64,000 nucleotides of DNA, from contig JAZGTN010000007.1 of NCBI GenBank assembly GCA_037783415.1, positions 503,501-567,500 on the forward strand. The letters are read 5' to 3'. The notes below the pieces were generated by a model, which made no database searches, had not been told where the DNA came from, and saw only the letters and a list, made by a program, of their open reading frames with translations. This document shows, piece after piece, positions 42,886-54,900 of this stretch. A program made the position numbers and the translations under genes. This DNA comes from Leptasterias polaris (taxonomy: Eukaryota; Echinodermata; Asteroidea; Forcipulatida; Asteriidae). Numbering within the stretch: position 1 is the stretch's first letter; the number at the start of each line of letters is the position of its first letter.

Positions 42886-45144
42886 AACAAAATTATATTG
42901 TTTTATTTAACATACATATTTTATACAGTGCAGACATGCATTCTTCGTGTATGGTTTTGGTAACATGTGTCTGTAGTCGTTTACACCCAGCACATTTTCT
43001 GTAATATTTAATTACTTTGACACTACGGTACCTGGGATATGCTAGGAGTACAAAATGAAACTATACCAGCATGACTATGATCTATTGGAAGTTCATACAC
43101 CTGTTTATCTGGGGCAGTTCTTTCATCTGAAAAAGTACGTTACACAGAACATGTTTGATTGTCCACCGTTATGATATTGCTAGCATACCATTTCATGATA
43201 TTGCTAGCATGAGAGTGTGTACTACATGCAGGGCCTGCCTTTAAATGCAGGGCAAACTTTTGGTAATTACTTCAAAAATTAATGACATTAAAAACTTACT
43301 TCGTAAGAAGCACTTACTGTTGATAGGGTGTTTCATTTTGAGAGACAATTCTCTGTAAAGGAATGTAGTTTTTGGGAGAGAAATTAAAAAGAAAAATCAC
43401 TCTGAGAACTGTTTCTGAATGAAACGTCTCGGATTGTGTATTCCAATTATGGATTATTCTTCCTGCTTGGACATAACCACTCCAGATTTTTGGCAACATC
43501 TCTAAAACGCTTCCACTTTTTGAAATGAAATTTTCACAGGTTAGTTTAATTGTATGTCTACATTCATACAGGATTAAAACAAAGGAACTGTTAAAAAAAC
43601 CAAAGGTATACTTCGCCTAGGCAGGGTATACTTTTGGTGCATGAAAAAAACTTCTCTTGTTGCATTGTATGTTTTCAGATGGCTGAGAAAGACTCCATGC
43701 CTGAAGCATTTCTCAGATTCAAGTTTTTGCATGAAAAAAATACCTCTTTTTCTTAAACTACATTACTTCAAAGGGTGTCGTTTCTGACAATTCAACAGCT
43801 GTAACTGCTTCTCATCTCACCAAGTTGTTGTGGTCATTAATTGTTTGAATACTAGCAGTACCAATCTGTAACCCTACCTTTAAGTTCACAGATATCATAA
43901 ATAGTGTCACAGAAAAGTGGCCCCTTGGACCCATAGCTTGTTATGCTCACCCTTAGTAGACTTTGACAAAGTTTGGATTTAGAACCCACCACTAAAATTG
44001 TTGTAGCAAAAAGCCTATGTTGCCCATTTAACCCTTTAGAAACCATAGTGGCTGGAAACGACTTGTACCCAAATGCAGCAAATGGCTGCAAAGATCTGAC
44101 CTACTTCCACTCTACCCAAAAGGTCAAAATGAAGGTTGTGACCTGAATTGACATGACCTGATGTTTCTAAGGTTATCATAGTATCTATGTTTCTGAAACA
44201 AAACAATATTTCTGTTTATACTTTTTTTTTTTTTTTTTTTTTTTCCTTCTAAAAATCATCATTAAATGGATTCCTAATTCATCACGGCCACTCTTCCTGT
44301 TATGATTCAGGCATGTGTGCATCAGGGATGGGAAATGTCAGACTTTTATCTGAATTCAGACAAAACCTTTTTTAAACATAGAATGTTGTATTTTTCTCCA
44401 AATTAAAAGAGTCTTGATGCTCTTTGATCTACTTCTCTACCCAGAAGCTCCTTGGAATATGTTAATACTCCAGGGGTACCAAAAGGTGGAAATGTCATCA
44501 TTTCAACTTATCCTCCCAAGATCTGGATCCCAATTTCAGGTTTTGTTTGTCAGTAGTGACTCTCACCCCTGATGATAGCTCTATAAATGCTGCGTTTGAC
44601 TTTACACATCGGCCACGAGACACCACAAAGATACTGTCAAAGAAACCTTGGTTTAAAGTCAGGAAAAAAAGAAGAAAAAAATTAAGATAAATTTTCAAAT
44701 CTTGATATTATTTTTATGGCAGTTGATGTTCTAGAGGCCTGGCAAGATGTGACAGGGAGGACTGGATATTGAAGAAAGATTTAATGTAAACGGTAAGTTG
44801 AAACAATATTACAAATTGTTGATTTTGACATCGAGTATGTTTTCGTTAAGGTCTGGTGTCTGAAACAGTTCAATATTATTATATTTATAATATAATATTG
44901 CCAGAGATACAAATATTCGATGCAAATGAGTGAATTGTCGCAGAAAATAGTCACAAGGTGAAATCTGGACTGTTTCATTTCACGAAGCAAAGCTGAGTGA
45001 AATGTAATGTAAAAACAAGATTTCACCGAGTTATTATAGTGTGACAAAGCACGAACAAAATGCATTCAGTATTTGTTTTATTTCATTTCATTTATTTCAT
45101 TTATTCTGGTTGTGAACATAGAGAAAGGACCTTTCTCTATGTTG
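42886..45144. other. Intergenic region, repeats only
   Basis: The GAAACGTTTCTCAG element (43260-43565) and a related part to 43800 are present. A single unit of the 34-bp repeat (AACCATAGTGGCTGGAAACG) lies at about 44038, and a T-tract at 44221-44244. No exon is recognised. Confidence 0.5.
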
Positions 45145-45360
45145 TGAAGCAGTCCCTACCTGACTGCGTGGGTTTTCAGTCCCTACCTGACTGCGTGGGT
45201 TTTCCCTGGAATAATTCCCTGGGGTTTTCCTCCCACATCTAAAACTTCCTTCCTTGTCTTCTCTCCATGGGGTTCTTGGCTAGTATAGTGATTAACCTTG
45301 CTTTTCTGAGAGTCCTTTGCTTCACAAGTAGAGTTAATAAATGAAAATGAAACTTTTGTC
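45145..45360 (+). mobile_element. SINE with two 27-bp units
   Basis: CAGTCCCTACCTGACTGCG occurs twice, then TGGGTTTTCCCTGGAATAAT and CTCTCCATGGGGTTCTTGG. It is the counterpart of 8030-8835, which has about 24 units. Confidence 0.75.
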
Positions 45361-48240
45361 AAACCGAAGTGGACATTTTCAGAAAAATTGCAATTAAATT
45401 ATCCTCAGTGGATAAATGCAGTACATATTTATCAATACACTGGCAAAACAAAACAATGCGGGGGGGGGGGAAGAAAGGAAAACAATAGGAATTTTTATTG
45501 ATTTTAAAATCATAACCCACGTATGTTTAATCATTTTCTAATGCGCAGACAATATATCAATTTACATTAAGGTCATGAAGGTAGCTGGTACGCTCATACA
45601 AACCAACACAATTCAAAGCATAAAGCTGAACACCAGCCAAGGTGTTTCCACGGTAATGTTAATTTCCAGAGCAAGTACATTGTAGTCTGGTTTATAAAAA
45701 CATGCATTAAAAATATAATTTTTTTTACATGTATTTGTCATAGACTACATGATGTTTGTGTATGTGGATGCCATGCACAGGCCTGGAATTTCATCCTTGA
45801 GAGGGCAAGGCCATTTTCATATTGCAAAGGGCACTTCCATTGGGAAAATCTTAAAATATATGGGAAACTTCTGAAGGGGCATCAAGGCCAAGACTTGGGA
45901 CACTAGAGGCCATTGCAGCAGTGTAATCCAGACAGGCCCCCTGCATGCAAAACTGGCCCTTGAGCATGAATAGACCAATTCTAAAGATATTGGCCAAAGA
46001 AAAATCACAAATTCTAATATTTTTTTTTTGGGGGGGGGGGGTTCAAAGAACATCAACAGGTTGGGATACAGTCTTCACTGCGTAGAATGACCTTGGTTAA
46101 TGGCTAGCCACTGTTAATGAACAGAACTGACCTGAAGACCACATCCACACACCATTATTCCCTAATTAATAATGATGTGGAAACAAAATCTCACACTGCT
46201 AATTATAATATGTAAATCACCTTTATGATGTCATTGATTTGCTGATGACATCACTAACTACTTTGCATATTGACAAGTCTGTCACCTTTTTCAATGACAG
46301 CTGTAATACAAAACAAAGTGTAAGCATAAAAACTAAGTATTTTAATAAATGTTTGACTGACCCTGCCTGCCTTCATTTTTAACTCTACAGCCAATAGCTG
46401 TTTGTCACACGTTCTGATATTTTTGAAGATTAACACCTACACTGCTGTAAGAGCGTTACTGATTGGTCAAAAAGCTGCTTTGCCTCATTTGCATATTTCA
46501 AAGGAGATATATGATTAGTTGGTATTATTCTTATGCAAATCTTTTCAAGGATGCTAATTAATCAATAGAGCACACCTGTATCCATTTAACAGTGAAGTCT
46601 ACATAGAACGTTTTACTGAGAAATTCTTTACGTACAATGTGTGTACAATAGAACATTTATTGGAAATGAATTGTGTAAATATGGTAAATATTTCTCCAAG
46701 GAAAAATGTGGTAAATATTTCTCCAAGGAAAAATGTTTGCACGGCTGTCAATAAAATTACTCGGACTCGTTAAGTTTAATAATGCTGGCTTAGTATGAAG
46801 ACAAACATCATGTATTAGTTGCGTTGATTCATATCAATTAGTTGAAGGCATGACAGGTAAGGTTCAGTTATACATTGTTTGCTCAACTTGTATGTATGAG
46901 ATTAACATTTTAATTACATTGGCATTGAAGCAAATGTTTATTAGGTTATTTTTTAAATGGATGCAATAGGTAGACTTTCCCCTGAAATGTTAATTACATT
47001 CATGCATGCGTACAGACACTATTGGTTGGCGAGCGCCAAAGAGTTGTGCACTAGGTAGATCACAAACGTTTGCATTGAACAGCCTGGTAAATGTTGGGCT
47101 CGAGCACAGATGTGTTTCTTTTTTTTTAATAATCATCTTGCAAAGTCAATATTAACAACATATAGCACTCATTGTATTGAGAAACGTGACTTTCTCTACA
47201 CGTTCTATTAGCTTCACCATATTTTAAAGACATTTTTATTCCGACAATTTGAAAGCCGTTTACATGTTAACCTTTTTTCAAAAAATAATAAAGTTACAGT
47301 GCTTTAATTGTTTTTCGGTAAGTCACATTGCTAAGCACAAACAAACATGAAAACAAAAACAGGTTACCTACATGTACCAAAATGCTAATTGCAAATTGTA
47401 ATTAACATTGATTCTGGCCTGCTCTCTCCATGCTTGTCCTCAGTGAGGAATTGTTTCAGTAATTGTTTCTGTCACCCCGAACAAAAATATTAACAAAATA
47501 GAGAGACTGCCAACGTAAGGGCTAGTTCGTAGAGCACCGACCTGCTAATCTGGAGGTCAAGGGTTCAAATCCCAACGAGTTCAATTTCTCTTTGTTCATC
47601 CAGCAAATAAAATTAAGTTGTTTCTGCTTTTAAAACAGCTTTTTGAAATTGGACTTTTATCAAGTAGATCACTTAATTATCTTGAGTCCCAATTAACGTC
47701 ATTCTGGAGTGTTGCACGTTGCTACTCGTGTTCCATACTGAGACCAAGCATTGCAAGGTTACTAGGCAATTCAATTGTTCTACTCAAAACATGCAAAAGA
47801 GAATTGACGTAAATGAAATTGGGTCAAGGAAGTTTTATTCATAAATGGTTTGTAACGAGAATTTCCTCAAGGTTTTACTTCATCCCTTTCCTGTTCAATT
47901 GTTCTCAGGGAACGATTTCATCCAGCAATTTTGCATAGCAAAATAAGCAGACTGAACTTGTTTTGAGCACACTGAATGCTAATATTGAGTAGCAACTCCT
48001 GATTTTTGAGTAGCAACTCATGCATTTTGTGCAGCAATTTGCTCTGCTATACAAGGGAAATCATTCACTAGTTCTAGTTGATTGCTAAGGACCAACTGTC
48101 TTTCTCAACTGCCTTTATTTATTTGCTTATTGTACTGTTTTCTTGTAAAGCTCTGTGGGGTACCCACCCAGTGTAAGAGCACTCTGTAAAGGCCTATCAT
48201 TTTTTTATATTATTATCCTGTCTTTATCTGTTTAGATGCC
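45361..48240. other. AT-rich intergenic region
   Basis: No exon is recognised. It includes a dispersed repeat (45780-45930), a G-tract near 46030, a pair of octamer-like words (46480-46540), a tandem TGGTAAATATTTCTCCAAGG pair (46682-46730), and a tRNA-like SINE at 47515-47600. Confidence 0.5.
47515..47600 (+). mobile_element. tRNA-derived SINE head
   Basis: GGGCTAGTTCGTAGAGCACC and GGTCAAGGGTTCAAATCCC form box A and box B with a tRNA-like spacing. The upstream CCCGAACAAAAATATTAACAAAAT matches the SINE that carries the solo LTR. Confidence 0.7.
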
Positions 48241-48927
48241 AGCTGATGATCCAAGACTATAATCAGCAGAACGGGAAACGAAAGTTGCTAACAAGAGAAA
48301 AACAAACCATCAAACTCACCAAATAACATGAAGAATCAACAGCCAAACAATCCAGTGAAAACTTAAAACCAAAGTCAAGACGAGACAAAGAACATTGGCC
48401 CTAAACCCTGCAGTCTTAAAAAGAAAACGCCACGCAGCTTACCCCAACAAAAAGTAACAAACTTGCTGCTACAATTTGCCTTCTTCATCCTGCTGCCAAA
48501 AGATAACATTATTATATTTTTCAGTCTTTCAAAGACAATAATTTTCTAAATTAAAACAAATAAACTCTGAATATTTGAAACTGAATGTGCCATTTACCCC
48601 TTAAAACAAATCTTTATTAAATGTTCAAAAGTAATTTTGACTAAATTTGTTGAACGCAATAATTTTATGGAAGGTGTTTGAAACTAACACTTCAAAGAAT
48701 ATAAATGTAGTTTCAGAAAGTTTATAACAAAAGAAAATTATAAAAATTATAAAAAGTAGAGCAAAACATATTTTTACAATTTAGTTTATGATAAGATTTA
48801 TGCGGACCAAAAACATTTTCATAAAATTCACACAAGAATAAGACGGCAAGTGTCTTCATCGAGTGAAGCCTACAATATTAAATCCACCTTGAACAACATT
48901 TGAAGTGCGGTAGAACTTTTTGACAAG
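48241..48927 (+). other. Upstream region / possible 5' UTR of the CRACR2A-like gene
   Basis: An acceptor-like TCTGTTTAG precedes 48236, and the purine-rich sequence up to the ATG at 48928 has no long frame. It may be transcribed 5' UTR. No TATA box is evident. Confidence 0.35.
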
Positions 48928-51900
48928 ATGGAGTCACAACTTGCATCATCAGATATGGCGCCCTCCCACGATGACATGAAACGCATCATCGCGGAGAAAG
49001 CGAGGGAACTCTTTATTTGCTGCGACAAAGAAGAGAAGGGATTTGTTTGTCGGAGGGACATGCAGAGGTTGGACGGAGAGTTACCTTTGACCCCAGATCA
49101 GTTAGAGGAAGTCTTTGACTCGTTGGATGACGATGGAAATGGATTCCTGACTTTGGAAGAATTTACGGAAGGCTTTGGTAAGAAACTTCTTCTTCTTTCT
49201 AGTCCACTTTACTCCTCTCCACCAACTCTCCATTTCTCTCTATCCTGCGCTGTCTGTTGCCAAGCAGTGCCCCTATATGTTCTTAGTTCATCTCTCCATC
49301 TTCTGTTTTGTCTCCCTCTTTTCTTGTTCGGTTTCTTGGCTGTTGCCAAGCAATGCCCCTATATGTTCTTAGTTCATCTCTGCATCTTCTGTTTTGTCTC
49401 CCGCTTTTTCTTGAATTTTCTTCTCCTTCTTTCTAGCCTATTTCACTCCACTGCAGGGGGAAAGCTTCTTCACCGAGGCCCAATTTCATGGCTCTGCTTA
49501 CCGCTGAATTCTGCGCTTTAAATCACCATTCTCCGCTTACCGAGCAAGCGCCGAATTTCTGCACTAGCTGTGTAAGCGTAGAATGCCTAGTAACGTGGAC
49601 TACACAAGCGCATAAGCAAAAAGTCCCTGCTAACCCGTGAAACACGATTGGCGTAAGCGCGGAATTCCCTGCTTACGTAAGCGCCAATTCTTTGCTTACG
49701 GTAAGCAGAGTCATGATAGTGGGTCCAGTTCTCCATTTCTCTCTGTCCTGAGCTCTCTGTTGCCAAGCAATGCCCCTATACACTGTATGTACTAAGTTCA
49801 TCTCTCCATCTTCTGTTTTGTCTCCCGCTTTTTCTTGCTCGGTTTCTTTGTAAGAATTCTACATCTTTATTATTGTTTTAAGTTTCAGGCAGGATATTTT
49901 TCCCACTTTAATCCCCGCAAATGAAAATGTCTAGTTACATCACTGCCTTGCAACAAGGTAAAGTTGTGTAGGTATTGTAAGTATTATCAGTCCAATGTTT
50001 GTGTTTTGCCAAGCAACAAGAATGACTGTATGTTGCCATGTTTGATAAAGGGCAGTCAACATGGTCAAAATACATACAACAAAAGGAGATGAGATGGTAG
50101 TAGTAGGATTTGTGTACATTTCGTTGTTCGTATAAAATGTAACGCTGTTTCTGAATTGACGGCTACAGCTACGAAGTATAGGACATCCTTAGCAACACCC
50201 TTAGCAACAAGCCACAAATTCAGATACAGCCTTACATTTCATACAAGAACAACGAAATGTAGGCCTAAATAAATCCTGGAACATTTCAAGGGGCACCAAG
50301 GCAATGACCAGGGGCATGGAGGCAATTGACTCTGTTGCCTCTGTGAAGTATCAGGCCTGAAACTGGAACATTTCAAGGGGCACCAAGGCAATGAACAAGG
50401 GCATGGAGGCAATGAACAAGGGCATGGAGGCAATTGCCTCCGTTGCCTCTGTGAAGTATCAAGCCTGAAACTGGAACATTTCAAGGGGCACCAAGGCAAT
50501 GAACAAGGGCATGGAGGCAATTGACTCTGTTGCCTCTGTGAAGTATCAGACCTGAAACTGGAACATTTCAAGGGGCACCAAGGCAATGAACAAGTGCATG
50601 GAGGCAATTGGCTCTGTTGCCTCTGTGAAGTATCAGACCTGAAACTGGAACATTTCAAGGGGCACCAAGGCAATGACCAGGGGCATGCAGGCAATTGCCT
50701 CCAATGCCTCTGTTTCAATGGACACCAAGGTATTCATGAAGTATTTTTCCTAATTTATGGGATTTCCAATTTTGGGAAAAATCAGACAAATTCAGATTAA
50801 AAAGCCTGAAATGTCTATTAAAGCCTACACCATGTGTACATGTAGGTACGTCAGCCCTTCCTTCTACTCAATAAAATATTCCATCTTTTTTCTAAGGATT
50901 AAATGTCGTTCCTGACATTGATCTACAAAAAAGCTGTAATGATCAGCATTCAGCTCACATGATGACCACTACAAGTTGCAGCTCACAGGGAGCTTTGAAA
51001 ATTGGGTTAAAACTGGTTGGAAAATCTGGGAAACATTCAATGGTTGTTGGGTTTTCAGCCGATGCACCGATTCACAAAGGATGACTGACATTCTGAAGGT
51101 CATAATATCATCAATACATGTACCAGTACCGTAACTTTTCTTTTGTATTGCCAGTTATCAGTCAACATGTATCAGAGAAGAACATTGATAACAGACTTTA
51201 TCCTCAAGTAAACTTGAACTTGATTCTGATTGGTCGACCCATAGCAACACGAATGTGATATAAACCGATATTGCATGGCCCATATCGCACTCTGCGTATT
51301 GCGCTGTTCTAACTCTGTGTATTGCACTATAATAAGCTATTATGCAAACATACAACTGTTCCCACACAGAAACAAAACGATGGGAAAAAAAGTACGTCAA
51401 CAAAGTAAGACATCTGAACAAATGTATATAAAAGTGGAGAAAGATTTCACTGAGCATAATAAAGGAAGTAAATAAAACTTCCATGAGAAAATTGAGTTAG
51501 CTGATTGCGAACTGCTTACCAACCAAAAGGACCTATGGTATGAATGCAAAAAATAGTTAATGGCCTGACGTTTCGACCCCGGAAGAGACTTTCTCTAAAA
51601 GTTCCATCTGAGTTTGCAAGAGTGGAAAGAGCTACTCTCAATAATAATAATTAAAATATAAGATTTAGCTTTACATTAGTGTCCTGTTCATTGGGCCAAT
51701 AACATTCCTTTAATCTTTCTCAGCTCCCTGGGGAGTATACAGCCCTGGGCTGCCTGGCACTCCGAAAGCTTTTTCAAACACAATATCAACCTCTACCCTC
51801 CCAGGTACCCATTTATACCCCTGGGTGAAGAGAAGCAATTATAGTAAAGCATCTTGCTCAATTGGACACAAGTGTCATGACCGGGATTCGAACCCACACT

Positions 51901-54900
51901 CCAATGACTTAACACCACAATGTGAATTCGTTGCTCTAAACTGCTCGGCCATGACACCCTCTTCACTGAGTGTCTTGACTGTTTATATTGACAGGTGGGT
52001 TTCTTGGTCTGAACGTCGACCCCGATGTTGAAGACAATAAGGGAGAGAAAGACATATTTGAAGATGATAAAATTAGTGACGACAACCTGGAGCAAGATTT
52101 CCATCGAGTCATGGAGACACTTGGTGCGACCGGAACGTTCGATGAAGAGTGAGTCATACGAGGGGTGGGGTGAAATGAATTCATTTGGGGGATACACTGA
52201 TCTCAAAAGATTTTTCACTGATCTCCCTGCACATTCTGATTTTCTTGAAAGAGGCAAACGTGCAAGCACAGAGATGAAAAGACTTGGCCCTTGTTAGGAA
52301 CAGATGTTCAGATATCTATTTCAAATAATGTTCACAGTCAACTCTGAAATGTATCATTCTGTATTTTCAAGGAGCTTCGTTCCCCCACCAAGATGACAGT
52401 TCTATCAAATTATCAGGATTTTTGTATAATTTTAAAACTTTCTATTTTTATGTAATCTTATTCATGATTCAAGCTTTTTATCACATATTTCTTTACATCA
52501 AGAATCATTCTTTGCTTACGCCACAAGCTGGAAATTTAATTCTCCTGTAAAATAAAAACAGAGAATGATGAACGTACATGTCAGGCATGTGGTTACTCAG
52601 GATTGTTTCACAACCTCCTTGAGTCTTCTTGAAGGAGGTAATTCAGTCACAAAAGGGAAAAAGAAATAGTCAAATTATGTCCAAACCTTTAGTTTTGTAT
52701 TTCTAGTGATGCACAGAGTCTTAAAAAACCCTGAATTGTAACATCTGGGAGGTTCTGGGTCTAGAATAAAGGGGGAACCCACCAGTCCTGCAAACCATTG
52801 TTCAGAAATTTTCACATTCATCATATATCATCCCTGAAATGTACACAAGGTAAGTGCAAAATATCGCAGAAACCCAGCCATGAAATAAACTCCTGATTTT
52901 AAATTGTCTTTGATTTCATCTTAACAGCCAAGACCAAGTCAAGGATTTATGGAAGAGTCTGAGGAAGAATGAACCTGAGCTTCTTGGGAACTTTGAGGAC
53001 TTTGTCCAGAGAGTCTGTATGGATATGCACAAAGCTCAGATCACGACAGGAGAGCTGGAAAATGCACTCAAAACGTAAGAATTCGCTTCTTGCACGAATC
53101 CGCCATGTGTGTGTAGGGGCTCGACTTCATGCTTCATTTGTATTGTATTTAAGTATCTGTTTGGACGAAAGTTTCTCTACCGTGACAATACAGAGTTATA
53201 CAATGCTTCGAGGCTCTACACGCAAACTGGCGGAATACACTGACTGCCTCTCTTCTTCCTGAGTTTCATTGCCAAGCATTTTATCAAAAATTTGGACAAA
53301 AACTGCATTAACAAACAAAAAATGGAGAACAAACATTTGAGTTGAAGATATTTTGTTAACCTGTTCTGAGCGACACTTCCAAACGAGTTGACCAACTGTT
53401 TGAGACTTTAAAACTGCATGAGTTGTGCACAGAACTAATGAATACTGCTCTACGATATTGAGTTGCTGAACATGCTTAAGCAGAAAATATTGCTTAACCC
53501 TGCACTGAGTGGAAGGGTGAATAAACCTTGGATAGTGTGATAGTAAAAATTGGCCCTTTCAAGTGTTGGGATCATAAGTCAGGGTTTGCCTCACACTTAA
53601 GGGATAACAATTTCCTGTTCTATTTATTTAGAGGAAGCTGCTGGATGACATGATACAGAGAGATGAAGCAACTTGTTTTCTTCTTTGTTTTCTTCTTTGT
53701 TTTTGTGTGTTGCAGGCGAGGTAGTGCTCATGAGTTGGAGGTGAGGAGGCTTTATGAGGAGATGGAATTGCAGATAAGAGCAGAGAGGGACAGGATCCTA
53801 CATGAGGTATATAACGATGCTCACATGAGGTGTATATAGATGCTCACATGAGTTATATAACGATGCTCACATGAGGTGTATATAGATGCTCACATGAGGT
53901 GTATATAGATGCTCACATGAGGTGTATATAGATGCTCACATGAGGTGTATATAGATGCTCACATGAGGTGTATATAGATGCTCACATGAGGTATATATAG
54001 ATGCTCACATGAGGTATATATAGATGCTCACATGAGGTGTATATAGATTCTCACATGAGGTATATATAGATGCTCACATGAGGTATATAAAGATGCTCAC
54101 ATGAGGTATATACAGATGCTCACATGAGTTATATAACGATGCTCACATGAGGTGTATATAGATGCTCACATGAGGTGTATATAGATGCTCACATGAGATA
54201 TATACAGATGCTCACATGAGGTGTATATAGATGCTCACATGAGGTGTATATAGATGCTCACATGAGGTGTATATAGATGCTCACATGAGGTATATACAGA
54301 TGCTCACATGAGGTGTATATAGATGCTCACATGAGGTGTATATAGATGCTCACATGAGGTGTATATAGATGCTCACATGAGGTATATACAGATGCTCACA
54401 TGAGGTGTATATAGATGCTCACATGAGGTGTATATAGATGCTCACATGAGGTGTATATAGATGCTCACATGAGGTGTATATAGATGCTCACATGAAGTAT
54501 ATACAGATGATCACATGAGTTATATATAGTTGCTCACATGAGGTGTATATAGATTCTCACATGAGGTATATATAGATGCTCACATGAGGTATATAAAGAT
54601 CGATGCTCACATGAGGTATATACAGATGCTCACATGAGTTATAACGATGCGAGGTGTATATAGATGCTCACATGAGGTGTATATAGATGCTCACATGAGG
54701 TGTATATAGATGCTCACATGAGGTGTATATAGATGCTCACATATATACAGATGCTCACATGAGGTGTATATAGATGCTCACATGAGGTGTATATAGATGC
54801 TCACTTGAGGTATATATAGATGCTCACATGAGGTACATTTAGACCATGTGACCTGTGACATCACATGTTTACAAAAGAGCCACAGAGCCTGGACTTCCTG

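Noticed and set aside
49178..49521. Extension of the first EF-hand exon to a 197-codon protein
   Set aside because: A good donor (CTTTG/GTAAGA) at 49177 joins in phase to an exon at 51995 that continues the CRACR2A-like sequence. The extension is low-complexity intron sequence.
50239..50718. 159-codon Cys/Pro/Ser-rich minus frame
   Set aside because: It is a product of the 87-bp array, with no splice or start context and no recognisable family.
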